NCBI RefSeq assembly: GCF_001027745.1
Contig: NZ_LECU01000002.1
Span: 62,001 to 126,000, forward strand
DNA length: 64,000 nucleotides
Direction: 5' to 3'
Origin: Pedobacter sp. BMA
GTDB lineage: Bacteria > Bacteroidota > Bacteroidia > Sphingobacteriales > Sphingobacteriaceae
A program made the translations under genes and the position numbers. The notes beneath the pieces were generated by a model. The model was given only the letters and a program-made list of their open reading frames with translations, had not been told where the DNA came from and made no database searches. Of this stretch, positions 17,866 to 26,323 are shown one piece after another. Within the stretch, counting starts at the first letter, position 1. Every line of letters begins with the position of its first letter.

Positions 17866-18678
17866 TTATATTATCGCTTGTCTGATGCGAATTAGTTTGC
17901 TCAATGTTTCTTCCAGCAAATCCAAATGTAACATATTAGCGCCATCAGATTTTGCGTTTGCGGGATCCGGGTGTGTTTCGATGAATAAGCCATCTGCACC
18001 AACTGCAATTGCAGCTTTAGCAATGGTAGATATCAGTTCTGGTTTACCGCCTGTAACACCGCTACTTTGATTAGGCTGTTGCAAGGAATGTGTACAATCC
18101 ATTACCACAGGAACACCAAAACCTTGCATCTCCGGTAAACCACGATAATCAACGATCAGGTCCTGGTAGCCGAAGGTATTCCCCCGGTCAGTTAAAATAA
18201 CTTTATTGTTTCCCGCCTCTTTAATTTTCTCCACTGCAAATTTCATCGATCCGGCTGAAAGAAACTGACCTTTTTTTACATTGACAACTTTTCCTGTTTG
18301 CGCTGCTGCGATTAATAAATCAGTTTGGCGACAAAGGAAAGCCGGAATCTGCAATACATCTACGTAAGCGGCCGCCATAGCGGCCTCGTCACTTTCATGA
18401 ATGTCTGTTACGGTTGGTACGCCAAACTCCCGCCCAATACGCTCTAAAATACGTAACGCTTTCTCATCTCCAATACCTGTAAAAGAACTCCCTTTACTTC
18501 GGTTTGCCTTGCGGTACGAGCCTTTAAAAATATATGGAATTTGAAGCTTATCAGTAATTGTTATGATTTTCTCTGCAATGCGCATGGCTATATCTTCACC
18601 CTCAATGGCACATGGGCCAGCCATCAAAAAGAAATTTCCTGATTCTGTATTTTTTATTTTATCTAAATAGTTAAGCAT
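17866..18678 (-). CDS. kdsA: 3-deoxy-8-phosphooctulonate (Kdo-8-P) synthase
   Basis: Condenses arabinose 5-phosphate with phosphoenolpyruvate to Kdo-8-phosphate for lipopolysaccharide. 270 residues in one TIM barrel, typical length. Conserved motifs are GPCAIEG near the N-terminus, FKGSYRKANRSKGSSF (PEP and A5P binding), DCTHSLQQPN and the IETHPDPANAKSDG segment near the C-terminus. Its substrate supplier kdsD lies 2.4 kb away on the other strand, beyond recQ. The promoter was not identified; the upstream gap holds an AGATATTA inverted repeat. Confidence 0.97.
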   Translation of the reverse strand: MLNYLDKIKNTESGNFFLMAGPCAIEGEDIAMRIAEKIITITDKLQIPYIFKGSYRKANRSKGSSFTGIGDEKALRILERIGREFGVPTVTDIHESDEAAMAAAYVDVLQIPAFLCRQTDLLIAAAQTGKVVNVKKGQFLSAGSMKFAVEKIKEAGNNKVILTDRGNTFGYQDLIVDYRGLPEMQGFGVPVVMDCTHSLQQPNQSSGVTGGKPELISTIAKAAIAVGADGLFIETHPDPANAKSDGANMLHLDLLEETLSKLIRIRQAII

Positions 18679-18711
18679 AGTTGCAATTTGAGATTTGAAA
18701 AATGAGATATC

Positions 18712-18747
18712 AGATATTAAACTTCGGCAGTCTAAAATCTAATATCT
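18712..18747. repeat. AGATATTA inverted repeat between kdsA and recQ
   Basis: AGATATTA (18712-18719) and TAATATCT (18740-18747) form an inverted repeat in a low-complexity stretch with further AGATAT and AATCTAA words. The same core occurs in the lepA-folD gap. Confidence 0.5.
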
Positions 18748-18765
18748 ATCCTCTTAAATCTAATG

Positions 18766-20955
18766 TTAGTTTCCTAATTCCGACATGAATTTAATTCTCA
18801 TCAATTGAATTTCTTCACGGGTGTAATCAGTTTCGCCAAGTTCATTTAAGGCATCATCGATAGAGTCGCTTTCGGCAGCCCGGAAATAATCGAATACCTC
18901 GTCTTGTCTGTCATCGTCAATTACTTCATCGATAAAATAATTGAGATTAAGCTTTGTTCCTGAATTTACAATTGACTCAACCTCCTTTAGGATCTCTTCG
19001 TAAGTAATGCCTTTTGAATCAGCAATATCTTCTAAACCAATCTGCCGGTCAATATTTTGAATGATAGATACTTTCATTTGCGATTTATTTGCCTGAGTTT
19101 TAATGATCAGGTCTATAGGTCGCTCAACGTCATTATCTTCAACATATTTTTTTATCAGCTCAATAAACGGTCCGCCAAACTTCATTGCTTTACCAGAGCC
19201 CACTCCAGAAATCTGGCGTAACTCTTCCATAGTGATGGGATAATGCGTACACATTTCTTCTAGCGATGGATCCTGAAAAACAACAAATGGCGGAACACTT
19301 TTCTGCTTTGCAATTTTCTTTCTCAGATCTTTAAGTAACTGGAGCAAATGAGTATCCAATGCACCGGTACCCTGTTTGGCATCATCTTCATCTTCCTCTA
19401 CTCCGTCGCCTATAGGTTCATTTAGAATAAACTTCAAACTATAAGGATTAACTATAAAATCTCTCCCCTGTTTGGTTAACTTTAAGAGTCCGTAATTATC
19501 AATGTCTTTATACAGATAGTTGTTTAAAACGGCTTGACGGATAACCGATTTCCATAATAATTCACCCTCACCTTTGCCAATTCCAAATTCCGGAACTTTG
19601 CTATGCTCGTAGGCGATAGTCTGCGCAGTTTCCAAACCTAAAAATACATTCAGCAGATGTGCATCATCAAATTTCTCTCCTGTAGTCTCAATAAACTTCA
19701 GCAGTACAGATAGCTGTTCTTCGGCTTCAAATTGCTTTTTCGGTTTCTTGCAATTATCGCACATGCAGTTACAGCCTGTTTCATTAAAGTTTTCACCGAA
19801 ATAATGAAGGATTTGCTTACGGCGGCACACACCTGACTCAGCATAATCGATTACTTCTTTAAGGATCTGAGTCCCGATTTCGCGTTCTGAAACCGGCTTA
19901 TCTTTCATGAATTTGGCAAGTTTATCTACATCTTTTTGAGAATAAAAAGCAATACATACACCTTCCCCACCATCACGGCCAGCCCTGCCAGTCTCCTGGT
20001 AATAGCCTTCCATACTCTTCGGAACATCATGGTGGATCACAAAACGAACATCAGGTTTATCAATTCCCATTCCAAAAGCAATTGTAGCGACAATAACCTC
20101 AGCATCTTCCATTAAAAACCTGTCCTGGGTTTCTGCTCTTACTTTAGGCTCCAAACCTGCATGATAAGGCAAGGCACTAATTCCGTTGAGATTTAATGCC
20201 TCGGCAACTTCCTCAACTTTTTTGCGACTTAGGCAATAAATAATGCCAGATTTACCAGGATTAGATTTAATATATTTTATAATTTCTTTTGTGATGTCTC
20301 GCTTGGGGCGGATCTCATAGAATAAATTCGGTCTGTTAAATGACGACTTAAATAAGGTAGCCTCACTCATTCCAAGATTTTTCATGATGTCTTGCTGCAC
20401 CTTTGGTGTTGCGGTAGCTGTTAAAGCGATTATCGGAATATTGTTTCCTAATCCTCCAATCACCTGTTTTATTTTCCGGTATTCCGGCCTGAAATCGTGT
20501 CCCCACTCTGAAATACAGTGCGCCTCATCGACTGCAACAAATGAGATTTTAATCAGATTGAGAAATTCTATATTTTCCTGTTTCGCAAGAGACTCAGGCG
20601 CTACATAAAGTAATTTGGTTTGACCGCTTAAAAGATCAGACTTAACTTGAGTAATTTCGGATTTGTTTAAAGACGAATTAAGAAAATGAGCAATGCTGTC
20701 ACTACCACCGAAGGCCCTTAACTGATCTACCTGATTCTTCATCAGCGCAATTAATGGTGAAATCACTATTGCAGTTCCGTCACTCATTAAAGCAGGTAGT
20801 TGATAGCAAATAGACTTCCCTCCGCCCGTTGGCATAATCACAAACGTGTTGTTGCCCTCTAAAATATTTGTAATGATCGACTCTTGATCACCTTTGAAAT
20901 TATCAAACCCAAAGAAATTTTGCAGGTTATCAAATAACGACTTTTTCACGTCCAT
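18766..20955 (-). CDS. recQ: ATP-dependent DNA helicase RecQ
   Basis: 3'-5' superfamily 2 helicase for recombination and fork repair. 729 residues from the ATG at 20955 (MDVKKSLFDN); an in-frame TTG 39 bases earlier gives a longer reading that I judge unlikely. Helicase motifs are clear: MPTGGGKSICYQLP (motif I), VDEAHCISEWGHDFR (motif II with aromatic loop), TATATP (III) and the QETGRAGRDG motif VI. The RQC region has the zinc-binding Cys set (CRRKQ, CNCMCDNC), and an HRDC domain follows (about 525-605 of the chain). A C-terminal extension of about 120 residues has a helix-turn-helix-like region and an acidic tail. Confidence 0.96.
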   Translation of the reverse strand: MDVKKSLFDNLQNFFGFDNFKGDQESIITNILEGNNTFVIMPTGGGKSICYQLPALMSDGTAIVISPLIALMKNQVDQLRAFGGSDSIAHFLNSSLNKSEITQVKSDLLSGQTKLLYVAPESLAKQENIEFLNLIKISFVAVDEAHCISEWGHDFRPEYRKIKQVIGGLGNNIPIIALTATATPKVQQDIMKNLGMSEATLFKSSFNRPNLFYEIRPKRDITKEIIKYIKSNPGKSGIIYCLSRKKVEEVAEALNLNGISALPYHAGLEPKVRAETQDRFLMEDAEVIVATIAFGMGIDKPDVRFVIHHDVPKSMEGYYQETGRAGRDGGEGVCIAFYSQKDVDKLAKFMKDKPVSEREIGTQILKEVIDYAESGVCRRKQILHYFGENFNETGCNCMCDNCKKPKKQFEAEEQLSVLLKFIETTGEKFDDAHLLNVFLGLETAQTIAYEHSKVPEFGIGKGEGELLWKSVIRQAVLNNYLYKDIDNYGLLKLTKQGRDFIVNPYSLKFILNEPIGDGVEEDEDDAKQGTGALDTHLLQLLKDLRKKIAKQKSVPPFVVFQDPSLEEMCTHYPITMEELRQISGVGSGKAMKFGGPFIELIKKYVEDNDVERPIDLIIKTQANKSQMKVSIIQNIDRQIGLEDIADSKGITYEEILKEVESIVNSGTKLNLNYFIDEVIDDDRQDEVFDYFRAAESDSIDDALNELGETDYTREEIQLMRIKFMSELGN

Positions 20956-21046
20956 TTTGTGTAATAAAATATGCGATGCTATTTTTCTATCCAAAATAAC
21001 ATAATTTTACAAGAAATTCAAGTATCACAAAACATTTTTTTTCTCT

Positions 21047-22015
21047 TTGAAAAGTAAAAAATCAATAATACAGTCAGCTATAGGCACTTTGGAGCTAGAG
21101 GCAGCAGCAATTTTGAATGTCGCCAAAAATCTAAATGATGATTTTGAAAAAGCAGTACGCACCATTTTATCGTGCGATGGAAGAGTCATTGTAACCGGCA
21201 TTGGAAAAAGTGCCATTATCGCACAAAAAATTGTCGCCACTTTTAATTCTACCGGTACGCCAGCAATTTTTATGCATGCCGCCGATGCCATACATGGTGA
21301 TTTAGGTATGATACAGCGTAACGATGTAATTATCTGTCTCTCTAAAAGCGGTAACACACCAGAAATCAAAGTTTTGATTCCGCTACTTAAAGCAGCGGAA
21401 AATAAACTGATCGGAATGGTTGGTGAGGTTAAATCCTTTCTTGCTGAACAATCTGATATTGTATTAAATACTTCATTCGAGAAAGAGGCTTGCCCACATA
21501 ATCTTGCCCCTACAACAAGCACAACTGCTCAGTTGGCAATGGGTGATGCACTCGCCATTTGTTTGCTTGAATGCCGTGAATTTAATGAAGCCGATTTTGC
21601 AAAATACCATCCCGGGGGCTCTTTAGGTAAAAAACTTTATCTGAGAGCCAAAGATTTGGCTGCTCTGAATGAAAAACCATCAATCTCTGCATCAGCACCA
21701 GTAAAAGATGTATTGATCGAAATTAGTAAAAACCGTTTGGGTGCTGTTGCTGTTGTAGATGAAAGCCGGCAGGTAATTGGAGTAGTTACCGATGGGGATA
21801 TTAGGCGTATGCTGGAAAATAATGGTTCAATAGCCAATTTAACTGCAAGTGATATTATGGGGAAATCACCTAAAAGTGTGCAGTATGATGCACTTGCGGT
21901 TGATGCACTCGATATCATTAAACAAAATAATATTACCCAATTGCTAGTTCTCAAACAAAATACTTACTTTGGCATCATCCATTTACACGACCTGCTAAAC
22001 GAAGGTATAGTGTAA
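21047..22015 (+). CDS. kdsD: D-arabinose 5-phosphate isomerase (KpsF/GutQ family)
   Basis: Converts ribulose 5-phosphate to arabinose 5-phosphate, the substrate of KdsA. 322 residues: a SIS sugar-isomerase domain (about 40-190) with VTGIGKSAII, STGTPAIFMHAADAIHGD and SKSGNTPE, then a pair of CBS domains (about 205-322). The start must be the TTG at 21047: no ATG or GTG occurs upstream in frame or within the first 75 codons, and the length to the first conserved block then agrees with E. coli KdsD. manC follows after 14 bases and is co-transcribed. Confidence 0.93.
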   Translation: MKSKKSIIQSAIGTLELEAAAILNVAKNLNDDFEKAVRTILSCDGRVIVTGIGKSAIIAQKIVATFNSTGTPAIFMHAADAIHGDLGMIQRNDVIICLSKSGNTPEIKVLIPLLKAAENKLIGMVGEVKSFLAEQSDIVLNTSFEKEACPHNLAPTTSTTAQLAMGDALAICLLECREFNEADFAKYHPGGSLGKKLYLRAKDLAALNEKPSISASAPVKDVLIEISKNRLGAVAVVDESRQVIGVVTDGDIRRMLENNGSIANLTASDIMGKSPKSVQYDALAVDALDIIKQNNITQLLVLKQNTYFGIIHLHDLLNEGIV

Positions 22016-22029
22016 TTTTAAAACCTAAA

Positions 22030-23121
22030 ATGAATAAAGATTATTACGCACTTATCATGGCCGGCGGCGTTGGAAGCCGTTTTTGGCCAGTGAGCAGAAC
22101 CGAATATCCAAAACAGTTTATTGATTTCTTCGGGGTAGGAAAAACATTAATTCAAAGTACCTATGAAAGGTTTTTGAAAATCTGCCCGCCAGAAAATATT
22201 TTTATTGTTACCAATGAGATTTATTCAGGTTTAATAAAAGAGCAACTGCCAGAACTAAGTAACAATCAAATACTGGCCGAACCGCTTATGCGTAATACTG
22301 CTCCCTGTATTGCCTACGGTAGTCTTAAAATACATGAGTTAAATCCGAATGCAACAATTGTTGTTGCACCATCCGACCATACTATTGCCAACATTGATGG
22401 GTTTATCGATTCAATACAGCAGTCACTGAATGCCGCATCGAAAAACGATTGCCTGATTACGCTAGGTATAAAGCCGAACAGACCTGACACGGGATATGGC
22501 TATATTCAGCATACCGAGTATGTGTTGAATACAGATACCGATTTACATAAAGTTAAAACCTTTACCGAGAAGCCAAATCTTGATTTGGCAAAGTCGTTTA
22601 TCCAGAGTGGCGATTTTCTATGGAACGCAGGAATTTTTATTTGGTCATCAAGGTCAATACTTAAAGCTTTTGAAAAACATCTTCCGGATATGTACGAGAT
22701 ATTCAATGTCGGAAAATCTGAATTAAATACTGGCAGTGAGAAAGAGTTTATCAATAACGCCTATCTGCAGTGTACCAACATTTCTATCGACTTCGGTATA
22801 ATGGAAAAAGCCGATAATGTTTATGTACTTCCCGCTGACTTTGGCTGGTCTGATTTAGGAACCTGGGCATCTATATATGAGATGGCAGATAAAGATTATG
22901 TCGGCAATGCAGTAATACCTTCAGAGCAAGTGATCATGTTTGATTCATCTAATTGTATGGTAAATGTACCGAAAGATAAACTGGTTATTTTAAATGGATT
23001 ACACGATTATATTGTTGTAGAAAATAACAATATGCTGATGGTTTGTCCAAGAAATGAAGAGCAAAAAGTTAAACAATTTGTCGCTGAAGTGAAATCACGC
23101 TTTGGTAATAGATTTATTTAG
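22030..23121 (+). CDS. manC: Mannose-1-phosphate guanylyltransferase
   Basis: Makes GDP-mannose from mannose 1-phosphate and GTP for surface polysaccharides. 363 residues, the monofunctional form without the isomerase domain. The nucleotidyltransferase signature MAGGVGSRFWPVSR followed by the catalytic Lys in YPKQF is at the N-terminus. VAPSDHTI, KPNRPDTGYGYI, TFTEKP and WNAGIFIW are the expected sugar-nucleotide binding segments. Being paired with kdsD places it in envelope sugar supply. A strong terminator ends the pair. Confidence 0.95.
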   Translation: MNKDYYALIMAGGVGSRFWPVSRTEYPKQFIDFFGVGKTLIQSTYERFLKICPPENIFIVTNEIYSGLIKEQLPELSNNQILAEPLMRNTAPCIAYGSLKIHELNPNATIVVAPSDHTIANIDGFIDSIQQSLNAASKNDCLITLGIKPNRPDTGYGYIQHTEYVLNTDTDLHKVKTFTEKPNLDLAKSFIQSGDFLWNAGIFIWSSRSILKAFEKHLPDMYEIFNVGKSELNTGSEKEFINNAYLQCTNISIDFGIMEKADNVYVLPADFGWSDLGTWASIYEMADKDYVGNAVIPSEQVIMFDSSNCMVNVPKDKLVILNGLHDYIVVENNNMLMVCPRNEEQKVKQFVAEVKSRFGNRFI

Positions 23122-23140
23122 CGAAAACTGAGCCCATAAA

Positions 23141-23172
23141 AAAGCCTGACTATTCTTTAATAGTCAGGCTTT
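23141..23172. terminator. Bidirectional terminator between manC and lysA
   Basis: Perfect 14-pair stem, AAAGCCTGACTATT with AATAGTCAGGCTTT, and a 4-base loop, with A and T tracts at its ends. It sits between convergent genes. Confidence 0.9.
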
Positions 23173-23189
23173 CACATTTGTAGCAGTAA

Positions 23190-24356
23190 TTAAATCTCAT
23201 TACTGTAAACTGATCTAATTGCGTCTCTTAGATTGTATTTTGATGCCATAACCTCGCCGTAAGCGCCGGCACTGCGAATAGCGAAAATATCTCCCCTGAA
23301 TGATTCCGGCTGCTCAACTTCTTTGCCGAAGCAGTCTGTACTTTCACAAATTGGACCCACAATATCATATTTAATCAAAGCCTGAGATTCTGGACCTGAG
23401 ATTTGTGACAGATTCTGAATCTTATGGTAGGCCTGATATAATGCCGGTCGCATTAATTCCGTCATGCCCGCATCTAAAATCACAAAGTTCTTCTTTTTAC
23501 CATTCTTGATATATAACGCTCTGGTAATTAATGATGCTGATTGGCCAACTAATGCTCTACCCAATTCAAAATGAACTTCCTGGTTAGGTTTAATTTCCAA
23601 AAATTCTTTAAATATTTTAAAGTAAGATTTAAAGTCAGGAATCTGATGGTCAGGATTGTAGTAGTCGATACCTAAACCTCCGCCTACGTTTAAAACCTGA
23701 ACGATAAAACCTTTATCCTCAAACCAGGTACAAAATTCATTTACCCTAACACAAAGGTTTTTGTATACATCAAGGTTAGTGATCTGAGAACCTATATGGA
23801 AATGGATTCCAATAAACTTAAGGTTTGATGATTCTTTCAGGGTATCAGCACACTCGGGTAAGTCCCAGGAGTTAATGCCGAATTTATTTTCATCTAAACC
23901 AGTAGTAATGTTGTGGTGTGTATGTGCATCAACATTCGGATTGATACGGATAGCTACCTGAGCTATTTTACCTTTAGCTGCTGCAAGTTCGTTTAAAACC
24001 TCCAGTTCCTGAATGGATTCTACGTTGAAGCAGAATATATCCAGATCCAACGCTTCATTTATCTCTTTGTCAGATTTTCCAACGCCAGCGAAAACTATTT
24101 TTTTATTGTCGAAACCAACCTCTACAGCCCTCCTCACTTCTCCGGCACTTACGCAATCTGCACCAAAACCGATGGTTTTGATCTGTTCAAGCAAAACGGC
24201 ATTAAAGTTTGCTTTTAAAGCATAGTGGATATGGAAATGATAAGGAGCAGCAGCTTCAGCACAAGTGCTTAAAGTTTGCTGAAGCAAATCTGTATCGTAA
24301 TAGTAAAATGGCGTTTCTATATTGTCAAACTTTGATATATCTTTATCGGCAAACAT
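23190..24356 (-). CDS. lysA: Diaminopimelate decarboxylase
   Basis: PLP enzyme that decarboxylates meso-diaminopimelate to lysine. 388 residues, alanine racemase-like barrel plus beta domain. The PLP lysine lies in HYALKANFN; the phosphate-binding NVGGGLGIDY and the C-terminal GPICESTDCF with ISGP are conserved, and the catalytic Cys is in ESTDCF. I prefer the ATG at 24356; the in-frame TTG two codons earlier is less likely. The start codon overlaps head-to-head with the ATG of a small membrane protein (shared CATG), so the promoters of the two must lie inside each other's coding regions. lysC is close by on the same strand. Confidence 0.95.
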   Translation of the reverse strand: MFADKDISKFDNIETPFYYYDTDLLQQTLSTCAEAAAPYHFHIHYALKANFNAVLLEQIKTIGFGADCVSAGEVRRAVEVGFDNKKIVFAGVGKSDKEINEALDLDIFCFNVESIQELEVLNELAAAKGKIAQVAIRINPNVDAHTHHNITTGLDENKFGINSWDLPECADTLKESSNLKFIGIHFHIGSQITNLDVYKNLCVRVNEFCTWFEDKGFIVQVLNVGGGLGIDYYNPDHQIPDFKSYFKIFKEFLEIKPNQEVHFELGRALVGQSASLITRALYIKNGKKKNFVILDAGMTELMRPALYQAYHKIQNLSQISGPESQALIKYDIVGPICESTDCFGKEVEQPESFRGDIFAIRSAGAYGEVMASKYNLRDAIRSVYSNEI

Positions 24357-24525
24357 GTTCAAATTCCTTATTATATTTTTAATTCTATTTTTTGGGCTGG
24401 TCTACGTTGGTAACTACCTCGACTTAAAGAATGGAAGAATTACACAAAAACAATTCAATGGAAAAATCCGGTTTCTGATCGTTTTGATCCTGATTGTATT
24501 ATTCCTTTTATTTATTAAAAAATGA
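24355..24525 (+). CDS. Tiny two-helix membrane protein A
   Basis: I do not recognise this 56-residue protein. From the ATG at 24355 it has two strongly hydrophobic segments (about 2-20 and 36-54) joined by a polar, Lys/Asn-rich loop, a helical hairpin in the inner membrane. A longer reading from 24322 would overlap lysA further and add a polar N-terminus, so it is less likely. The stop overlaps the start of the next small gene (ATGA), which suggests translational coupling and supports both as real genes. It is divergent from lysA, sharing the CATG at the starts. Confidence 0.55.
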   Translation: MFKFLIIFLILFFGLVYVGNYLDLKNGRITQKQFNGKIRFLIVLILIVLFLLFIKK

Positions 24526-24686
24526 AAATAGTAGCAGCCCTATTTATTATACTGATTATTTCCCTTGGATTATTAAATTCCTACAAGAAATATAAAAACC
24601 AGTTATTACCATCTGGCTTCCTGGCTTGTCATTTCCTGATTGGCTTAATGGTAATAATTGGTGCATTTTATTTACTATTCGAATAA
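24522..24686 (+). CDS. Tiny two-helix membrane protein B
   Basis: 54 residues, MKIVAALFIILIISL... with a first hydrophobic helix (about 3-19), a short basic loop (SYKKYKNQ) and a second hydrophobic helix (about 32-52) ending FYLLFE. I know no homologue. Its ATG overlaps the stop of the preceding small gene by one base pattern (ATGA). Its last 12 bases overlap the 3' end of lysC, which is convergent. The tight fit between two genes and the shared membrane character argue that A and B are a coupled pair rather than chance frames. Confidence 0.5.
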   Translation: MKIVAALFIILIISLGLLNSYKKYKNQLLPSGFLACHFLIGLMVIIGAFYLLFE

Positions 24687-25988
24687 ACGGTTGTGTAGGC
24701 TTCGCAAAGCTTCAGTTTTGTATTCGCTTAAAATCAGAAGGGACACATTATAATTACTTCCGCCATACGAGATCATTCGGATTGGAATGTGCTTTAATCC
24801 CTCTAAAACCCTGCTTGCAAAGCCATGTTTCTCTGATCCGAAATCACCTACAACGCATACGATGCTATGATTAGTATCAACCTCAACAGTTCCAAAACTT
24901 TCTAATTCCTCAATAATTTTCGACAGATTTCCCGTTTCATCAATTGTTAAAGAAACAGCCACCTCTGAGGTGGTAATCATGTCAATAGGTGTTTTATAAC
25001 GCTCAAATACCTCGAATACACGACGCAGGAATCCGTAGGCTAACAACATCCTGCTCGATTGAATCCGGATAGCTGTAATGCCATCTTTTGCTGCTATAGA
25101 CTTAATTTTACCTCTTTCACTGTCGTGTGTAATTAAAGTACCAGCAGCGGTTGGCTCCATCGTATTTAATAAACGGACAGGGATTTTATATTTTTGTGCA
25201 GGGAAAACTGACTGCGGGTGTAAAATTTTTGCACCGAAATAAGCCAATTCAGCAGCCTCATCAAACGAAAGTTGCGCGATAGGTTTGGTACCTTTTACTA
25301 TTCTTGGGTCATTATTGTGCATACCGTCTATGTCAGTCCATATTTGAACTTCTTCCGCTAAAATTGCAGCACCTAGTAAAGATGCGGTATAATCACTACC
25401 TCCACGACGTAAGTTATCCACTTCACCAAAGCTATTGCGGCAAATGAAACCTTGCGTAATGAAAAGCTTATTGTCTTGATATTGCTCCAACAGCGGAGTT
25501 AAGTGTTTTGTGGTGAATGGAATATCGGGTTCATTATCCTCATCAGTTTTCATAAAATCAAGCGCGGGTAACAAGACCGATTGCACGCCTATGGATTTCA
25601 AATAAATGTGATATAATGTCGTTGATAGTAACTCACCTTGTGCCAAAACAACCTTTTCTTCAATAGGTGTGAAAATGTCGTTTGCCAATCCGGCTAAAAA
25701 TCCGAAATGATAATCAATAACTTCGTTACCTTGTTCCTGAAATTCTGCCGATGGTAATAATTCGACAACAAAATCTTTATATTTTGTATATAGATTTTCA
25801 ACCGCAACACTACCCTTCTTCTTATCTCCAGCTAAAAAATAATTTGCAATTTCTACTAAACTATTTGTGGTGCCAGACACGGCTGACAATACCACAATCT
25901 GCTCTTCATTTGGATTAATAATATCCAATAATTTCGTCATGCGCTCAGGACTACCTACAGAAGTACCCCCAAATTTTAAAATTTTCAT
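24675..25988 (-). CDS. lysC: Aspartate kinase
   Basis: Phosphorylates aspartate, the first step to lysine/DAP, threonine and methionine. 437 residues, monofunctional with no homoserine dehydrogenase fused. The kinase domain starts with KILKFGGTSVG and carries RGGSDYTASLLG and the EVQIWTDIDG segment. Two ACT domains (about 300-437) provide feedback control by end-product amino acids. lysA is about 0.3 kb downstream on the same strand, with two tiny genes on the other strand between them. A hairpin lies in the leader. Confidence 0.96.
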   Translation of the reverse strand: MKILKFGGTSVGSPERMTKLLDIINPNEEQIVVLSAVSGTTNSLVEIANYFLAGDKKKGSVAVENLYTKYKDFVVELLPSAEFQEQGNEVIDYHFGFLAGLANDIFTPIEEKVVLAQGELLSTTLYHIYLKSIGVQSVLLPALDFMKTDEDNEPDIPFTTKHLTPLLEQYQDNKLFITQGFICRNSFGEVDNLRRGGSDYTASLLGAAILAEEVQIWTDIDGMHNNDPRIVKGTKPIAQLSFDEAAELAYFGAKILHPQSVFPAQKYKIPVRLLNTMEPTAAGTLITHDSERGKIKSIAAKDGITAIRIQSSRMLLAYGFLRRVFEVFERYKTPIDMITTSEVAVSLTIDETGNLSKIIEELESFGTVEVDTNHSIVCVVGDFGSEKHGFASRVLEGLKHIPIRMISYGGSNYNVSLLILSEYKTEALRSLHNRLFE

Positions 25989-26323
25989 TTCTTGCTTATT
26001 GTTTTTTAATGGTGATGAGCTATTACGATTTCTCAGTTACTGAAAAATCAGGTCACATCATCTGATTATTTTTTGGTTATTACCCGCAATGATACGCCGT
26101 TGAGAAAATTTTTATAACTATTTTGAAAAAGTTACAATAGCATCACTTTAATACTGGATTTTCTTTATTATTGTATCGGGGCGTGAAAATAAACAAAAGC
26201 AACTTAAAAGCAACATCCTCAACAAAATAAAATTTGGACAGACTGAAATTATTTTCATGCTGCCAAACTTCAAAGCATAAATATTGTTCAACACCAGATA
26301 TTAAATTTAAAACATAAAGCTCA
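25989..26323. other. Divergent intergenic region lysC / phosphohexomutase
   Basis: 335 bases without a gene I can support. It must contain the promoters of both flanking genes, but no full TTTG-N19-TAnnTTTG pair is visible in either direction. The only clear structure is the hairpin at 26027-26049 in the lysC leader. The rest is AT-rich. Confidence 0.5.
26027..26049 (-). promoter_or_regulatory. Hairpin in the lysC leader
   Basis: GATTTCTCAG (26027-26036) and CTGAAAAATC (26040-26049) pair over 10 positions (one G-U pair in RNA) with a 3-base loop, about 40 bases before the lysC ATG. There is no T-run behind it, so it is not a plain terminator; control of translation or mRNA stability is possible. 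Confidence 0.35.

Noticed and set aside
21025..21522. 165-codon minus-strand frame inside kdsD
   Set aside because: Antisense of a clear SIS domain; composition is that of a mirror frame.
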